Position numbers and translations under genes: made by a program. Shown piece by piece: positions 55,386 through 63,865 of a stretch of DNA of 64,000 nucleotides. The stretch is taken from contig NZ_AEEC02000011.1 in assembly GCF_000300975.2 (NCBI RefSeq), positions 80,953 to 144,952 of the forward strand, given 5' to 3'. The notes under the pieces are model-generated. The model was given only the letters and a program-made list of their open reading frames with translations, was not told where the DNA came from and ran no database searches. The stretch comes from Herbaspirillum frisingense GSF30. Lineage in GTDB: Bacteria > Pseudomonadota > Gammaproteobacteria > Burkholderiales > Burkholderiaceae_D. Numbering within the stretch: position 1 is the stretch's first letter; each line of letters begins with the position of its first letter.

Positions 55386-56951
55386 ATGCCAGACCACCCT
55401 GCTCCCATGCCACAGGACGGCGCACAGAACGCCGCACAGGACGACGCCATCCGCTTCGGCCTGGATGACTTCCGTCGCATGATGGATGCGCTGCCCATGT
55501 GCATCATCCTGCACGACGCCCAGACCAAGTCCATCCTCTGGGCCAATCCCTCGGCCTGCAAGGTGCTGGGGTTCACGCTGGAAGAGCTGCTGCCGCTGAA
55601 GGCGCCCGACATGAGCCGCCAGTCGCACGAGTATCGCCGCGAGATCGGCCGCAAGTGGCTGCACGATGCCGTGCTCCACGGCAGCAACATGGTCGAGTGG
55701 TGCTATCGCGCCAAGAACGGTGACGAGATCATGTCGGAGGCCATCGCCACCCTGGTGCCGCTGAACGAGCGTGACGTGATCATGGTGCAGTTCCGCGATA
55801 TCGCCCGCGAGGAACAGATACGGCGCGAGATGAAGAAGCTGGAGAGCCGTCTCAAGGAATTCATGCAGGATTCCGACGAGGGCGTGGCGGTGCTGCGCGC
55901 CGATGGCGGCATCGAATACCTGAGCGATGCCGGGCGCAAGCTGCTGGGGGTGCGACCGGGCCAGAACCCGCCCAAGAATTTTGTCGAGCAGTGCCTGCCG
56001 GACTCACGCGATGAACTGCTGGAACTGCTAACCCTGGCGCTGCCGGACGCGATCAGCTTCCCGTTGCGCTACCAGGTGGTGCGCAAGGATGGGCTGGTGC
56101 GCTGGCACCATGCGGTATGCCGCTATATCGAGATCGAGAACGACCTCAAGGGCCATCTGCTGCACTTCCGCGACATTACCGAGCAGGTCGAGGCCGAGGA
56201 GGCCCGGCGGCGTGACCAGGCCGCCCTGGAATACCTGGCCCGCCACAATGCCATGGGCGAGATGGCCACCGCGATTGCCCACGAACTGTCGCAGCCGCTG
56301 GCGGCGATCCGCAACTTCCTCGAAGGTTCGGTACTGCGCCTGCAGCAGAACGAGGCCCTGCGCCCGCATGCAGGGCAGATCGTCTGGGGCCTGGAGAGCG
56401 CCGGCCGCCAGGTCGATCATGCCGCCACCATCATCAAGAGCGTGCGCGAATACGTAGTGCGGCTGGAACAGAGCGAAGCCCTGATCGACCTCAACGCGGT
56501 GCTGGAGGAAGTGCGCTGGTTCATCGAGATGAAGGCCGCCGAGGGCAAGGTGCATCTGCAATTTGCGCCCTGCGAGGAGCCGCTGATGGCCAGCTGCGAA
56601 AAGGTCCTGATCGGCCAGGTGGTCCTGAACCTGGCCTTCAATGCCATCGAAGAAATGGTCGAGTTTCCGGAAGGTGCCAGGCATGTGCGCATCAGTACCC
56701 GGCGCAGCGCCGGCAATGCGCTGCTGACGGTGGCCGACGAAGGGCGTGGCATCGATGCCGGCCATCGGGAGCGACTGTTCGACGGCTTCTTCTCCTCCAA
56801 GGTCAGCGGCAATGGCATCGGCCTGGCGCTGTGCAAGAACATCATCGCCCGCCATCGCGGTGATATCTGGGCGCAGCCCGGGGAAGTCGACGGCGAAGTG
56901 CGCGGGACGCGCTTCTGTTTCACGCTTCCGTTGGCCGAACACCACAACTAA
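55386..56951 (+). CDS. PAS-domain sensor histidine kinase next to iacA
   Basis: 521 residues, no membrane segment. Two PAS domains (about 22-145: ALPMCIILHDAQTKSILWANPSACKVLGF; about 155-275: EGVAVLRADGGIEYLSDAGRKLL), a HisKA helix with the phospho-acceptor His in AIAHELSQPLAAIRNFLEG, and HATPase_c (NLAFNAIEEMVE, VADEGRGID, GNGIGLALCKNIIARHRG). No response regulator is adjacent, so its partner is elsewhere. From memory, two-component control of iac genes is reported in Paraburkholderia; the position supports that. ATG 55368 is an alternative start. Confidence 0.85.
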   Translation: MPDHPAPMPQDGAQNAAQDDAIRFGLDDFRRMMDALPMCIILHDAQTKSILWANPSACKVLGFTLEELLPLKAPDMSRQSHEYRREIGRKWLHDAVLHGSNMVEWCYRAKNGDEIMSEAIATLVPLNERDVIMVQFRDIAREEQIRREMKKLESRLKEFMQDSDEGVAVLRADGGIEYLSDAGRKLLGVRPGQNPPKNFVEQCLPDSRDELLELLTLALPDAISFPLRYQVVRKDGLVRWHHAVCRYIEIENDLKGHLLHFRDITEQVEAEEARRRDQAALEYLARHNAMGEMATAIAHELSQPLAAIRNFLEGSVLRLQQNEALRPHAGQIVWGLESAGRQVDHAATIIKSVREYVVRLEQSEALIDLNAVLEEVRWFIEMKAAEGKVHLQFAPCEEPLMASCEKVLIGQVVLNLAFNAIEEMVEFPEGARHVRISTRRSAGNALLTVADEGRGIDAGHRERLFDGFFSSKVSGNGIGLALCKNIIARHRGDIWAQPGEVDGEVRGTRFCFTLPLAEHHN

Positions 56952-57016
56952 AGATTCCTTTATGCCCTTCCCTCGACGCGCCGCATTGGTGATCGGGCGC
57001 ACTCGCATGGGGAGGT

Positions 57017-57098
57017 CATGCATGAATCGGCCATGAAAGCGGTATTTCATGCACCGGATTCGAGAGTACACCGCTTATCGGAGCCATGCATGAATCGG
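57017..57098. repeat. 14-base direct repeat upstream of the porin gene
   Basis: CATGCATGAATCGG occurs exactly at 57017-57030 and 57085-57098. A weaker CATGCACCGG lies between. The gap 56952-57250 has no gene; the repeats precede the predicted porin promoter. Confidence 0.55.
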
Positions 57099-57126
57099 GC
57101 TTATTCCATCTATCCGGCGCATCAAT

Positions 57127-57156
57127 TTGATCTCGCGCAAAAGCGCTTCCTATGAT
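57127..57156 (+). promoter_or_regulatory. Predicted porin promoter
   Basis: TTGATC (57127-57132), 18 bases, TATGAT (57151-57156). The -35 is part of CATCAATTTGATCT, found exactly again in the iacH promoter. A perfect CATGAC-N5-GTCATG (57164-57180) follows at the likely transcription start. Confidence 0.6.
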
Positions 57157-57250
57157 GGGGGCACATGACGAAATGTCATGCACTCCACCGGTCCTCGTTC
57201 AGGGACGAGACCGCGACATCACACAGCAACACCACAGGGAGCCTTGTCAC

Positions 57251-58309
57251 ATGAAGAAGAAACTACTGGTCGCCGCCATGCTAGCGGCCGGCACGGGGAT
57301 GGCGCATGCGCAGAGCAGCGTCTCCATCTACGGCCTGATCGATCTGGGTCTGACCTATTACTCCAACGCGGTCAAGACCGGCGGCGGTGGCGCTTCGCTG
57401 CTGCGCATGGATAGCGGCATCGCCCAGGGCAGCCGCATCGGCTTCAAGGGGACCGAAGACCTGGGTGGTGGCCTCAACGCCTTCTTCACCCTGGAAACCG
57501 GCTTCGGCGCCGATGACGGCAGCCTGGGCCAGGGCGGCCTGCTGTTCGGTCGCCAGTCCTTCGTCGGCCTGGGCAGCAAGGACTGGGGCTCGGTCAGCGT
57601 GGGTCGCCAATACGACTTCATGGCCAACCTCGGTGGCCAGTACGCCATGGGCGCACTGTCGCCGGCCGGTTCCTTCGGCTGGGGCCTGCACGCCGATGCG
57701 GCGCACGGCACGGCATTGAACAACCACATCTATGCCGGTGACCGCACCAACAACTCGATCAAGTACAACAGCGCCAAGTTCAGCGGCTTCAGCTTCGGTG
57801 CCATGTACGGCTTCGGCGAAGTGGCTGGCGACAATACCGCCAACCGCACCCTGAGCGCCACCGGCCAGTACGACAACGGTCCCTTCAGCAGCGCCCTGGC
57901 CTACACCGACATCAAGAACGCCACCGGCACCGCCTCGACCCGCATGTACGGTCTCGGCGCGCGCTACCAGATCGGCGCCTTTACGCCCTTCGGCGTGATC
58001 ACCCAGGTCAAGAACACCGGCACCAATGCCAAGGCCACCACCTATGAACTGGGTACGGTCTATGCATTGACGGCGCTGTGGGACCTGGCGGCTGCCTACC
58101 AGTTCCAGAGCCGCAACCAGGGCGTGGGCAATGCCCAGGCGCTGGTGGCCACGGTCGACTACAAGATCTCCAAGCGTACCGACCTGTACCTGGGTGCCGT
58201 GTATGACCGCGACAAGGGCTACAACGCCTATCCGGTCTTCGGCGGCGGCATCCAGTCCTCGACCGGCAACCAGACCGGCGTGCGACTGGGCATGCGTCAT
58301 CGCTTCTGA
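57251..58309 (+). CDS. General porin (gram-negative trimeric type)
   Basis: 352 residues. A signal peptide (cleavage after AHA, about residue 20) is followed by a 16-strand beta-barrel pattern: SSVSIYGLIDLGLTYYSN, SRIGFKGTEDLGGGLNAFFTLETGF, RQSFVGLGSKDWGSVSVGRQYDF, ending in the outer-membrane C-terminal Phe (MRHRF). It belongs to the Burkholderiales OmpC-like porins, and allows small anionic compounds to pass. AGGGAG nine bases before ATG 57251. Its position inside the iac locus and shared promoter sequence suggest a link with auxin uptake. Confidence 0.92.
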   Translation: MKKKLLVAAMLAAGTGMAHAQSSVSIYGLIDLGLTYYSNAVKTGGGGASLLRMDSGIAQGSRIGFKGTEDLGGGLNAFFTLETGFGADDGSLGQGGLLFGRQSFVGLGSKDWGSVSVGRQYDFMANLGGQYAMGALSPAGSFGWGLHADAAHGTALNNHIYAGDRTNNSIKYNSAKFSGFSFGAMYGFGEVAGDNTANRTLSATGQYDNGPFSSALAYTDIKNATGTASTRMYGLGARYQIGAFTPFGVITQVKNTGTNAKATTYELGTVYALTALWDLAAAYQFQSRNQGVGNAQALVATVDYKISKRTDLYLGAVYDRDKGYNAYPVFGGGIQSSTGNQTGVRLGMRHRF

Positions 58310-58389
58310 GTCACGCCACGCGATTGATGGCTTGAGGAAGGGAGGGCCGCTGCCGACATCCGGCGGTCCTCCCGCACGCAGGAGAGAAC

Positions 58390-58415
58390 GGCCCGTCGCT
58401 CTGGCGGGCCTTCTG
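58390..58415 (+). terminator. Probable porin terminator
   Basis: GGCCCGTC / GGCGGGCC stem (one G-T pair) with a 5-base loop, followed by TTCT, about 80 bases after the porin stop. Confidence 0.6.
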
Positions 58416-58456
58416 CATTACGGCGTTATGCCGAGGTATCCGAGGTATCGGCAGCT

Positions 58457-59386
58457 TCAGCTGCTGCGGCCGTAGCTCTGCAGCATGTCGATGACGATCT
58501 GGCGCAGCCAGCCGTTGCCGGCATCGGCGTCGAAGGCCTGGTGCCAGTGCAGGGTGATGTCCACGGTGGGCAGCTTCACCGGCAGTTCGTAGGAAAGGAA
58601 GACGTCCGGATGTTCGCTATGGAACAGCTTGGCGATGCGCGCCGGAACGGTGGCCACCAGATCGGATTTGCCGAGGATGCGCGGCAGCACCGTGAAGTGC
58701 GGAATGGACAGGTTGATCTTGCGCTGCACGCCCAGGGTGCGGAAGGAATTCTCGACCTGGTGATGGCTGCTTTCGGCTGACTCCACCAGCACGTGCGAAA
58801 GCGCCAGGAATTCGTCCAGCTCCAGATGATCGCGTGCGGGCAGCCCTTCACGCCGACGCATCATGCAGACATAGGTTTCGCGGAACAGCAGTTCATGGCA
58901 GGTCACCGCCTTCAGGGCCGGCAGGTTGCCGAAGGCGAAGTCGAGCTGACCGGTACGCAGTGCCTCTTCCAGATGGGCCGGCGGCACCTGCTCCACCTGC
59001 AGCCGGGTATGCGGCGCCTGGGCCGTCAACAGTTCGCACAGTTGCGGCAGGAACATCATCTCGGCGACGTCAGTCATGGAGGCGCGAAACACCCGGGTGC
59101 TGGCGGCGGGGTCGAAGCGCTCGGTATAACGCAGCGCATCCTGCACCGCCTGCAGGGCGCGATTGATGGGCTTGGACAGTTCCACCGCGGCCGGAGTGGG
59201 TTGCATGCCCTCCTTGGTGCGGATGAACAGCGGGTCATCGAAGATCTGCCGCAGCCGTCCCAGCGCATAGCTCACGGCCGGCTGCGACAGGTGCAGGCGA
59301 TTGCCGGCCAGGGTCAGGCTGCGCTCATCGGCGATGGCCTGGAAGACCCGCAGCAGGTTCAGGTCCATGTTGTTGAAGGTAGCCAT
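58457..59386 (-). CDS. LysR-family regulator, NahR/NodD-like, probable iac regulator
   Basis: 309 residues: a winged HTH (about 8-65: LLRVFQAIADERSLTLAGNRLHLSQPAVSYALGRLRQIF) and an effector domain with the C-terminal features of NahR/NodD-type LysR proteins, which respond to aromatic compounds. Divergent from iacH, so it probably controls the iacHCDF operon and perhaps the porin. CGGAG before ATG 59386; the longer frame adds an unlikely 69-residue leader. Confidence 0.88.
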   Translation of the reverse strand: MATFNNMDLNLLRVFQAIADERSLTLAGNRLHLSQPAVSYALGRLRQIFDDPLFIRTKEGMQPTPAAVELSKPINRALQAVQDALRYTERFDPAASTRVFRASMTDVAEMMFLPQLCELLTAQAPHTRLQVEQVPPAHLEEALRTGQLDFAFGNLPALKAVTCHELLFRETYVCMMRRREGLPARDHLELDEFLALSHVLVESAESSHHQVENSFRTLGVQRKINLSIPHFTVLPRILGKSDLVATVPARIAKLFHSEHPDVFLSYELPVKLPTVDITLHWHQAFDADAGNGWLRQIVIDMLQSYGRSS

Positions 59387-59470
59387 GGCAGTCTCCGGTG
59401 TAGCCCGTGAGGGCAGAAAAACGCGAATGAACGTGCAGTGGCAGGCGACCGACAAATATCCATGCCACTT

Positions 59471-59490
59471 ATGTGAAAAATATTTTACAT
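59471..59490. promoter_or_regulatory. Probable LysR operator in the iacH promoter region
   Basis: ATGTGAAAAATATTTTACAT is symmetric at 16 of 20 positions and contains T-N11-A spacing. It ends four bases before the predicted -35 of iacH, the classic activator position. Confidence 0.6.
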
Positions 59491-59494
59491 CAAT

Positions 59495-59523
59495 TTGATC
59501 TATTTTAAGGCGACTTTTAAAAT
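59495..59523 (+). promoter_or_regulatory. Predicted promoter of the iacHCDF operon
   Basis: TTGATC (59495-59500), 17 bases, TAAAAT (59518-59523). The -35 belongs to CATCAATTTGATCT (59488-59501), identical to the porin promoter at 57120-57133. The leader to iacH would be about 220 bases long. Confidence 0.55.
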
Positions 59524-59608
59524 GCATCGCATCAGCCAAGGAAACCGCCTGCATCCAGCGCCCGACGACCATCGTCAGCCTGCACGGCACCATTTGAATG
59601 GATGCACC

Positions 59609-59755
59609 ATGACACCTCAGCCAGCCGCTTTCCAGCCCGCTTCTCAGCCCGCTTCTCAGCCCGCATGCCAGCCCCTGCGCAAGCGCACCGGCAATGCCGC
59701 CCTGGCGGTCCTGCAGCAGCAGGCCGCCATTGCCTGCCTGGGAGCGGCGGGATGA
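59609..59755 (+). CDS. Possible small leader protein upstream of iacH
   Basis: A 48-residue frame with a Gln-Pro-Ala-Ser repeat, encoded by a 12-base tandem repeat (59633-59668, CAGCCCGCTTCT), then a helical Ala/Gln-rich tail. Its stop overlaps the iacH ATG (59752-59755), as in coupled genes, but no strong ribosome-binding site precedes it. It may be a translation-coupling leader or chance. Not recognised as a family. Confidence 0.3.
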   Translation: MTPQPAAFQPASQPASQPACQPLRKRTGNAALAVLQQQAAIACLGAAG

Positions 59756-60915
59756 GCGAGCGCACCGTACCCGGCACCGGCCACGCCCTGCTCTCGCGCT
59801 TTCATCTGGGCGGCAGCGGCCCCACGGTCGCCATCAAGGATTGCATCGACATCGCCGGCCAGCCCACCTGTGGCGGCAGCGCCGCCCTGGCCGATGCGCC
59901 GCCAGCCACGCGCCACGCCGAGGTCGTGCAGCGACTGCTGGACGACGGCTGGCAGATCACCGCCCGCGCCAACATGCACGAACTGGCCTATGGCATGACC
60001 GGCATCAATGACTGGAACGGCACCGCGGTCAATCCGCAGGATGCGACCCGCATGACCGGTGGCTCTTCCAGCGGTTCGGCCTCGGCGGTCGGCGCCGGCC
60101 TGGTGGACCTGTCCATCGGCAGCGACACCGGTGGCTCGATCCGCCTGCCCGCTGCCTGCTGCGGCGTGACCGGTTTCAAACCCAGCTTCGGCCGCGTCAG
60201 CCGCACCGGCGCCTATCCCGCCCACAGCACCCTGGATTGCGTGGGACCATTTGCCCGCAGCATGGACCTGATCATCAGCGCCATGGCCAGCATCGCCCCC
60301 GGCTTCGACCGCAACGCAGCGCAGGCGCCGGCCGCCGATGCCCGCGTGAGACTGGTGACGGTACAGGCCGATGCCGACATCGTCGCCGCCGTGCAGGCGG
60401 CCTTTGCCGCCAGCGGCTGGCGCGGCACGCCCTGGACCTCGCAGCATATGCAGGCCGCCTTCGAGGCCGGCATGACCCTCATCAACCGCGAGACCCACGC
60501 CGCCTTCGGTCATCTGCTGGGCCGCGGCAAGCTGGGGGCGGACATCGAGAAACGCCTGTCGGCCGCCGCCACCACCAGCGATGCCGCAGTGGCCCATGCC
60601 GAAGAAGTGCGCGCCGCCTTCAGCGCCGAGGTCGACGCCGCCCTGGCCGATGCCGACGCCCTGCTGCTGCCCACCCTGCCGGCCCTGCCACCGACGCTGG
60701 AGGCCATTGCGCAAGGCGCCTCGGTGCTGACGCTGTCCTCGCTGGTGCGCCCGTTCAACCTGTCCGGCCATCCGGCACTGACGATTCCCGTCCCGATTGC
60801 CGGCAGCCCGCTCAAGGCCGGCCTGCAACTGGTCGGCCGCAAGGGCGAGGACGAACGCATCTGCGCCCTGGGCCTGCACCTGGAACAGGTACTGCGACGA
60901 CACGTCACCCCATGA
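59752..60915 (+). CDS. iacH: Amidase-signature family protein, IacH type
   Basis: 387 residues. Triad Lys in TVAIKDCIDIAG (about 26-30), cis-Ser in MTGGSSSGSASA and nucleophile Ser in SDTGGSIRLPA are intact. In iac clusters IacH is thought to hydrolyse an amide intermediate of indole-3-acetate degradation; its exact step is debated. It is shorter than most amidases (about 450-500) but has no missing core motif. GGAG before ATG 59752. First assigned gene of the plus-strand iac operon, 78 bases upstream of iacC. Confidence 0.82.
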   Translation: MSERTVPGTGHALLSRFHLGGSGPTVAIKDCIDIAGQPTCGGSAALADAPPATRHAEVVQRLLDDGWQITARANMHELAYGMTGINDWNGTAVNPQDATRMTGGSSSGSASAVGAGLVDLSIGSDTGGSIRLPAACCGVTGFKPSFGRVSRTGAYPAHSTLDCVGPFARSMDLIISAMASIAPGFDRNAAQAPAADARVRLVTVQADADIVAAVQAAFAASGWRGTPWTSQHMQAAFEAGMTLINRETHAAFGHLLGRGKLGADIEKRLSAAATTSDAAVAHAEEVRAAFSAEVDAALADADALLLPTLPALPPTLEAIAQGASVLTLSSLVRPFNLSGHPALTIPVPIAGSPLKAGLQLVGRKGEDERICALGLHLEQVLRRHVTP

Positions 60916-60993
60916 ACACACCATGAGCAGCAAGACCCGCGCCCGCGACGATCAACACCGACAACGACTGCAAGCAAGCCACTGGAGAACGCA

Positions 60994-62280
60994 ATGAACG
61001 CACCACTACGCTTCCACCCGCGCAAGACCGAGTCATCCCATGCCGATCTGGTACAGGATGCGATGGTCGATCCGGCGCTCTATACCGACCCCGCCATCTT
61101 CGAAGCCGAGATGGACAAGATCTTCTACAAGACCTGGATCTGGGTCGGCCATGAAAGCGAGATCAAGAACCCGGGCGACTTCAAGACCGCACAGATCGGC
61201 CGCCAGCCGGTGATCGTGGTGCGCGACAAGACCGGCAAGATCAACGTGCTGGAAAACCGCTGCCGCCATCGCGGCGCCACCGTCTGCGAAAAGCACAAGG
61301 GCAATGCCACTGGCTTCACCTGCCCCTATCACAGCTGGTCCTATGCCCTGGACGGCAAGCTGCGCGGCCTGCCCTATCCGGAAGGCTATGAAGACGTCAT
61401 CGAAAAGGCCGACCTGCCGCTGCAGAGCCTGCGCGTGGACAGCTACAACGGCATGATCTTCGCCTCCTTCAACCAGGAAGTGGAACCGCTGTCGGACTTC
61501 CTGGGCCACGCCAAGAAGTGGATCGACCTGTTCATGAAGCAGGGCGCCGGCTTCCCCATCAAGGTGCAGGGCGAGCACAAGTTCAGCTTCAAGGGCAACT
61601 GGAAGATCCAGCTGGAAAACACCACCGACGGCTATCACTTCCCGGTGGTGCACAAGACCTTCCTGTCCTCGGTGGATGAAGAGACTTCCGAGATGCTCTC
61701 CTTCATGACCGACGACCAGTCCATCACCCGCTCGCTGGGCAATGGCCACAGCGTCATGATCATGGTGCCGGAACACGTGGACCTGGATGTCGACGATGGC
61801 AGCGAACAGCTGCAGGAGCGCTTCGCCCATGTCGTCGAGGAACTGTCCGGGACCATGCCGCCGGAACAGGTGCGCCGCATCGTGCGTTCGCTGCACGGCG
61901 CCGGCTTCAACCTGAACCTGTTCCCCAATGTGGCGATGTCGATGTCCTTCTTCCGCGTGCTGCATCCGGTGTCGGTGGGCGAGACCCAGATCCGCCACGT
62001 CGCCCTGGGCATGGACGGCGGCCCCGAGATTGCCAACCGCGAACGCCTGCGCATCCACGAACACTTCCAGGGACCGTTCGGCTTCGGCAGCCCCGACGAC
62101 GCCGAAGCCTGGGAGCGCGTGCAGAGCGGCTCGTACGCCGGTCGCAATGCACCTATCCTGGTCAACCGTGGCCTGAACCGCGAATGGGTGGACGACAACG
62201 GCGACAAGGTGTCGCACTCGACCGATGAAACCGGCATGCGCGAAGCCTATGCCATGTGGAAAAAGATGATGGAGAAGTGA
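60994..62280 (+). CDS. iacC: Rieske non-heme iron dioxygenase large subunit (IacC)
   Basis: 428 residues. The Rieske 2Fe-2S motif is CRHRG...CPYHSW (about residues 90-116); the catalytic iron ligands are in NTTDGYHFPVVHK (Asp, His, His; about 208-220), with a further Asp expected in the C-terminal part. IacC with IacD and the reductase IacF oxidises the dioxindole-type intermediate toward catechol. It is followed by iacD with only five bases between. GGAG before ATG 60994. Full length for the family. Confidence 0.9.
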   Translation: MNAPLRFHPRKTESSHADLVQDAMVDPALYTDPAIFEAEMDKIFYKTWIWVGHESEIKNPGDFKTAQIGRQPVIVVRDKTGKINVLENRCRHRGATVCEKHKGNATGFTCPYHSWSYALDGKLRGLPYPEGYEDVIEKADLPLQSLRVDSYNGMIFASFNQEVEPLSDFLGHAKKWIDLFMKQGAGFPIKVQGEHKFSFKGNWKIQLENTTDGYHFPVVHKTFLSSVDEETSEMLSFMTDDQSITRSLGNGHSVMIMVPEHVDLDVDDGSEQLQERFAHVVEELSGTMPPEQVRRIVRSLHGAGFNLNLFPNVAMSMSFFRVLHPVSVGETQIRHVALGMDGGPEIANRERLRIHEHFQGPFGFGSPDDAEAWERVQSGSYAGRNAPILVNRGLNREWVDDNGDKVSHSTDETGMREAYAMWKKMMEK

Positions 62281-62285
62281 TCAAC

Positions 62286-62786
62286 ATGAGCCAACAAGAC
62301 AACCTGCAAGGCATCCCCGCGCAAATGGCCCGGGCCATCGCCTTCATCTGGAAAGAGGCCGAACTGCTGGACCGCAAGGACTACGCCACCTGGGAGACCC
62401 TGTGGACCGACGACGGCTACTACGTGGTGCCGATCGACCAGGAGACCACCGATTTCGCGGCCACGCTGAACTACGCCTACGACAATGCCCACATGCGCAA
62501 GATCCGCATCGAGCGCCTGACCTCGGGCCACGCGATGTCGGCGGTGGATGCGGCCGCCACCGTGCGCACGGTGTCGCGCTTTGTACCGGTGCACCTGTCG
62601 GACGAGCTGGTGGAAATCACCTCGGCGCAGGTGCTGGTGGGCTACAAGCGCCAGCAGCACACCATGTTCGTGGCCAATGTCACGCACCGGCTGCGCTTCA
62701 CGCCCCAGGGACCGAAGATCGAGCAGAAGGTGATCCGCCTGATCAACTCGATGGACAGCCTGAACGCCCTGGGCTTCCTGCTGTAA
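62286..62786 (+). CDS. iacD: Ring-hydroxylating dioxygenase small subunit (IacD)
   Basis: 166 residues, the small beta-subunit fold: AIAFIWKEAELLDRKDYATWETLWTDDGYYVVPID, RIERLTSGHAMSAVDAAATVRTVSRFV and a late QKVIRLINSMDSLNALGFLL, typical of NTF2-like subunits. It forms the structural part of the alpha3beta3 dioxygenase with IacC. The start at 62286 uses GGAG overlapping the iacC stop, translationally coupled. Confidence 0.9.
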   Translation: MSQQDNLQGIPAQMARAIAFIWKEAELLDRKDYATWETLWTDDGYYVVPIDQETTDFAATLNYAYDNAHMRKIRIERLTSGHAMSAVDAAATVRTVSRFVPVHLSDELVEITSAQVLVGYKRQQHTMFVANVTHRLRFTPQGPKIEQKVIRLINSMDSLNALGFLL

Positions 62787-62854
62787 GTCCGGGTAGGCAT
62801 CGCATATCGCATATTGCACATCGTCTCCAGGTAACCGAGTATTGGCACTGAAAC

Positions 62855-63823
62855 ATGAAACTGATCGTTGACCGTCTCACCGATGAAACCGGTGATATCC
62901 GTTCCTTCCGCCTGGTGCGTGCCGATGGCGCCCCGCTGCCGTCCTACGAGCCGGGGGCCCACATCGACATCACTGGGCCGACCGGGATCATGCGCCAATA
63001 CTCGCTGTGCGGCCCCCTGGAAGACCAGTGCGGCTACACCATCGCCGTCAAGCGCGAGCCGGCATCACGTGGGGGTTCGGCCGCCCTGCACGATGCCGTG
63101 CAAGTGGGCATGGAACTGGAAGTGGGTACGCCGCGCAACCTCTTCGCGCTGGACGCCGGCGCCCCCGAACACCTGCTCTTCGGCGCCGGCATCGGTGTCA
63201 CCCCCCTGCTGGCGATGGCCTATCGCCTGTGGGCAGAACAGAAGCCCTTCACCCTGCACTACTTCGTGCGCGCCCGTGAGCATGCGGCCTTCGCCGAGCT
63301 GCTGGAGACAGCACCCTTTGCGACACGCGTACGCTTCCACTACGCGGTCATGCCGGCGCAGATGGAGCACTACCTCAAGGCCTGCCTGGACGCCGGCAGC
63401 CCGCAAGCCCACGTCTATACCTGCGGCCCGGCACCCTTCATGGACGCGGTGGTCAAGTGCGCCGCCGCCAGCCGCAGCGACGACGCGATCCACCTGGAGC
63501 ACTTCCAGGCGGTAGCCGCGCCTGCATCCGGCACCGCTTCGGCTGGCGGTGGCGATGGCGCCTTCGAGGTGAAGCTGGCCAGCTCGGGCAAGGTGGTGCA
63601 GATTCCGGTGGGCATCCCCATCGTCGACATCCTGGCGCGCGAAGGTATCAGCATCGATACCTCCTGCCGCGAAGGCATCTGCGGAACCTGCGTGGTGCCG
63701 CTGCTGGAGGGAGAACCGGATCACCGTGACAATTGCCTCTCCAAGAAGGAGAAGGCGGCTAATGACCAGATCTGTACCTGCGTCTCACGCGCCAAATCGG
63801 GAATGTTGGTGCTCGACCTTTGA
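62855..63823 (+). CDS. iacF: Ferredoxin-NAD(P)H-type oxygenase reductase (IacF)
   Basis: 322 residues of the phthalate-dioxygenase-reductase/VanB type. A flavin-binding barrel (RQYSLCGPLED; PGAHIDI), an NAD(P)-binding domain (GAGIGVTPLLAMAY, TCGPAPFMDAV) and a C-terminal plant-type 2Fe-2S ferredoxin (CREGICGTC, late Cys in QICTCVSRAKSG) are all present. It supplies electrons to IacCD. It starts 68 bases after iacD. Downstream is only the repeat pair at 63866-63960, and the window ends before any further gene. Confidence 0.9.
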   Translation: MKLIVDRLTDETGDIRSFRLVRADGAPLPSYEPGAHIDITGPTGIMRQYSLCGPLEDQCGYTIAVKREPASRGGSAALHDAVQVGMELEVGTPRNLFALDAGAPEHLLFGAGIGVTPLLAMAYRLWAEQKPFTLHYFVRAREHAAFAELLETAPFATRVRFHYAVMPAQMEHYLKACLDAGSPQAHVYTCGPAPFMDAVVKCAAASRSDDAIHLEHFQAVAAPASGTASAGGGDGAFEVKLASSGKVVQIPVGIPIVDILAREGISIDTSCREGICGTCVVPLLEGEPDHRDNCLSKKEKAANDQICTCVSRAKSGMLVLDL

Positions 63824-63865
63824 GACGGGGCTAGGGCTGTGAACAGGCCCTAACACCACCTCCAC

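Noticed and set aside
59633..59668. Tandem 12-base repeats as a possible CRISPR array
   Set aside because: Contiguous without spacers and only three units; it is a simple coding-type tandem repeat.
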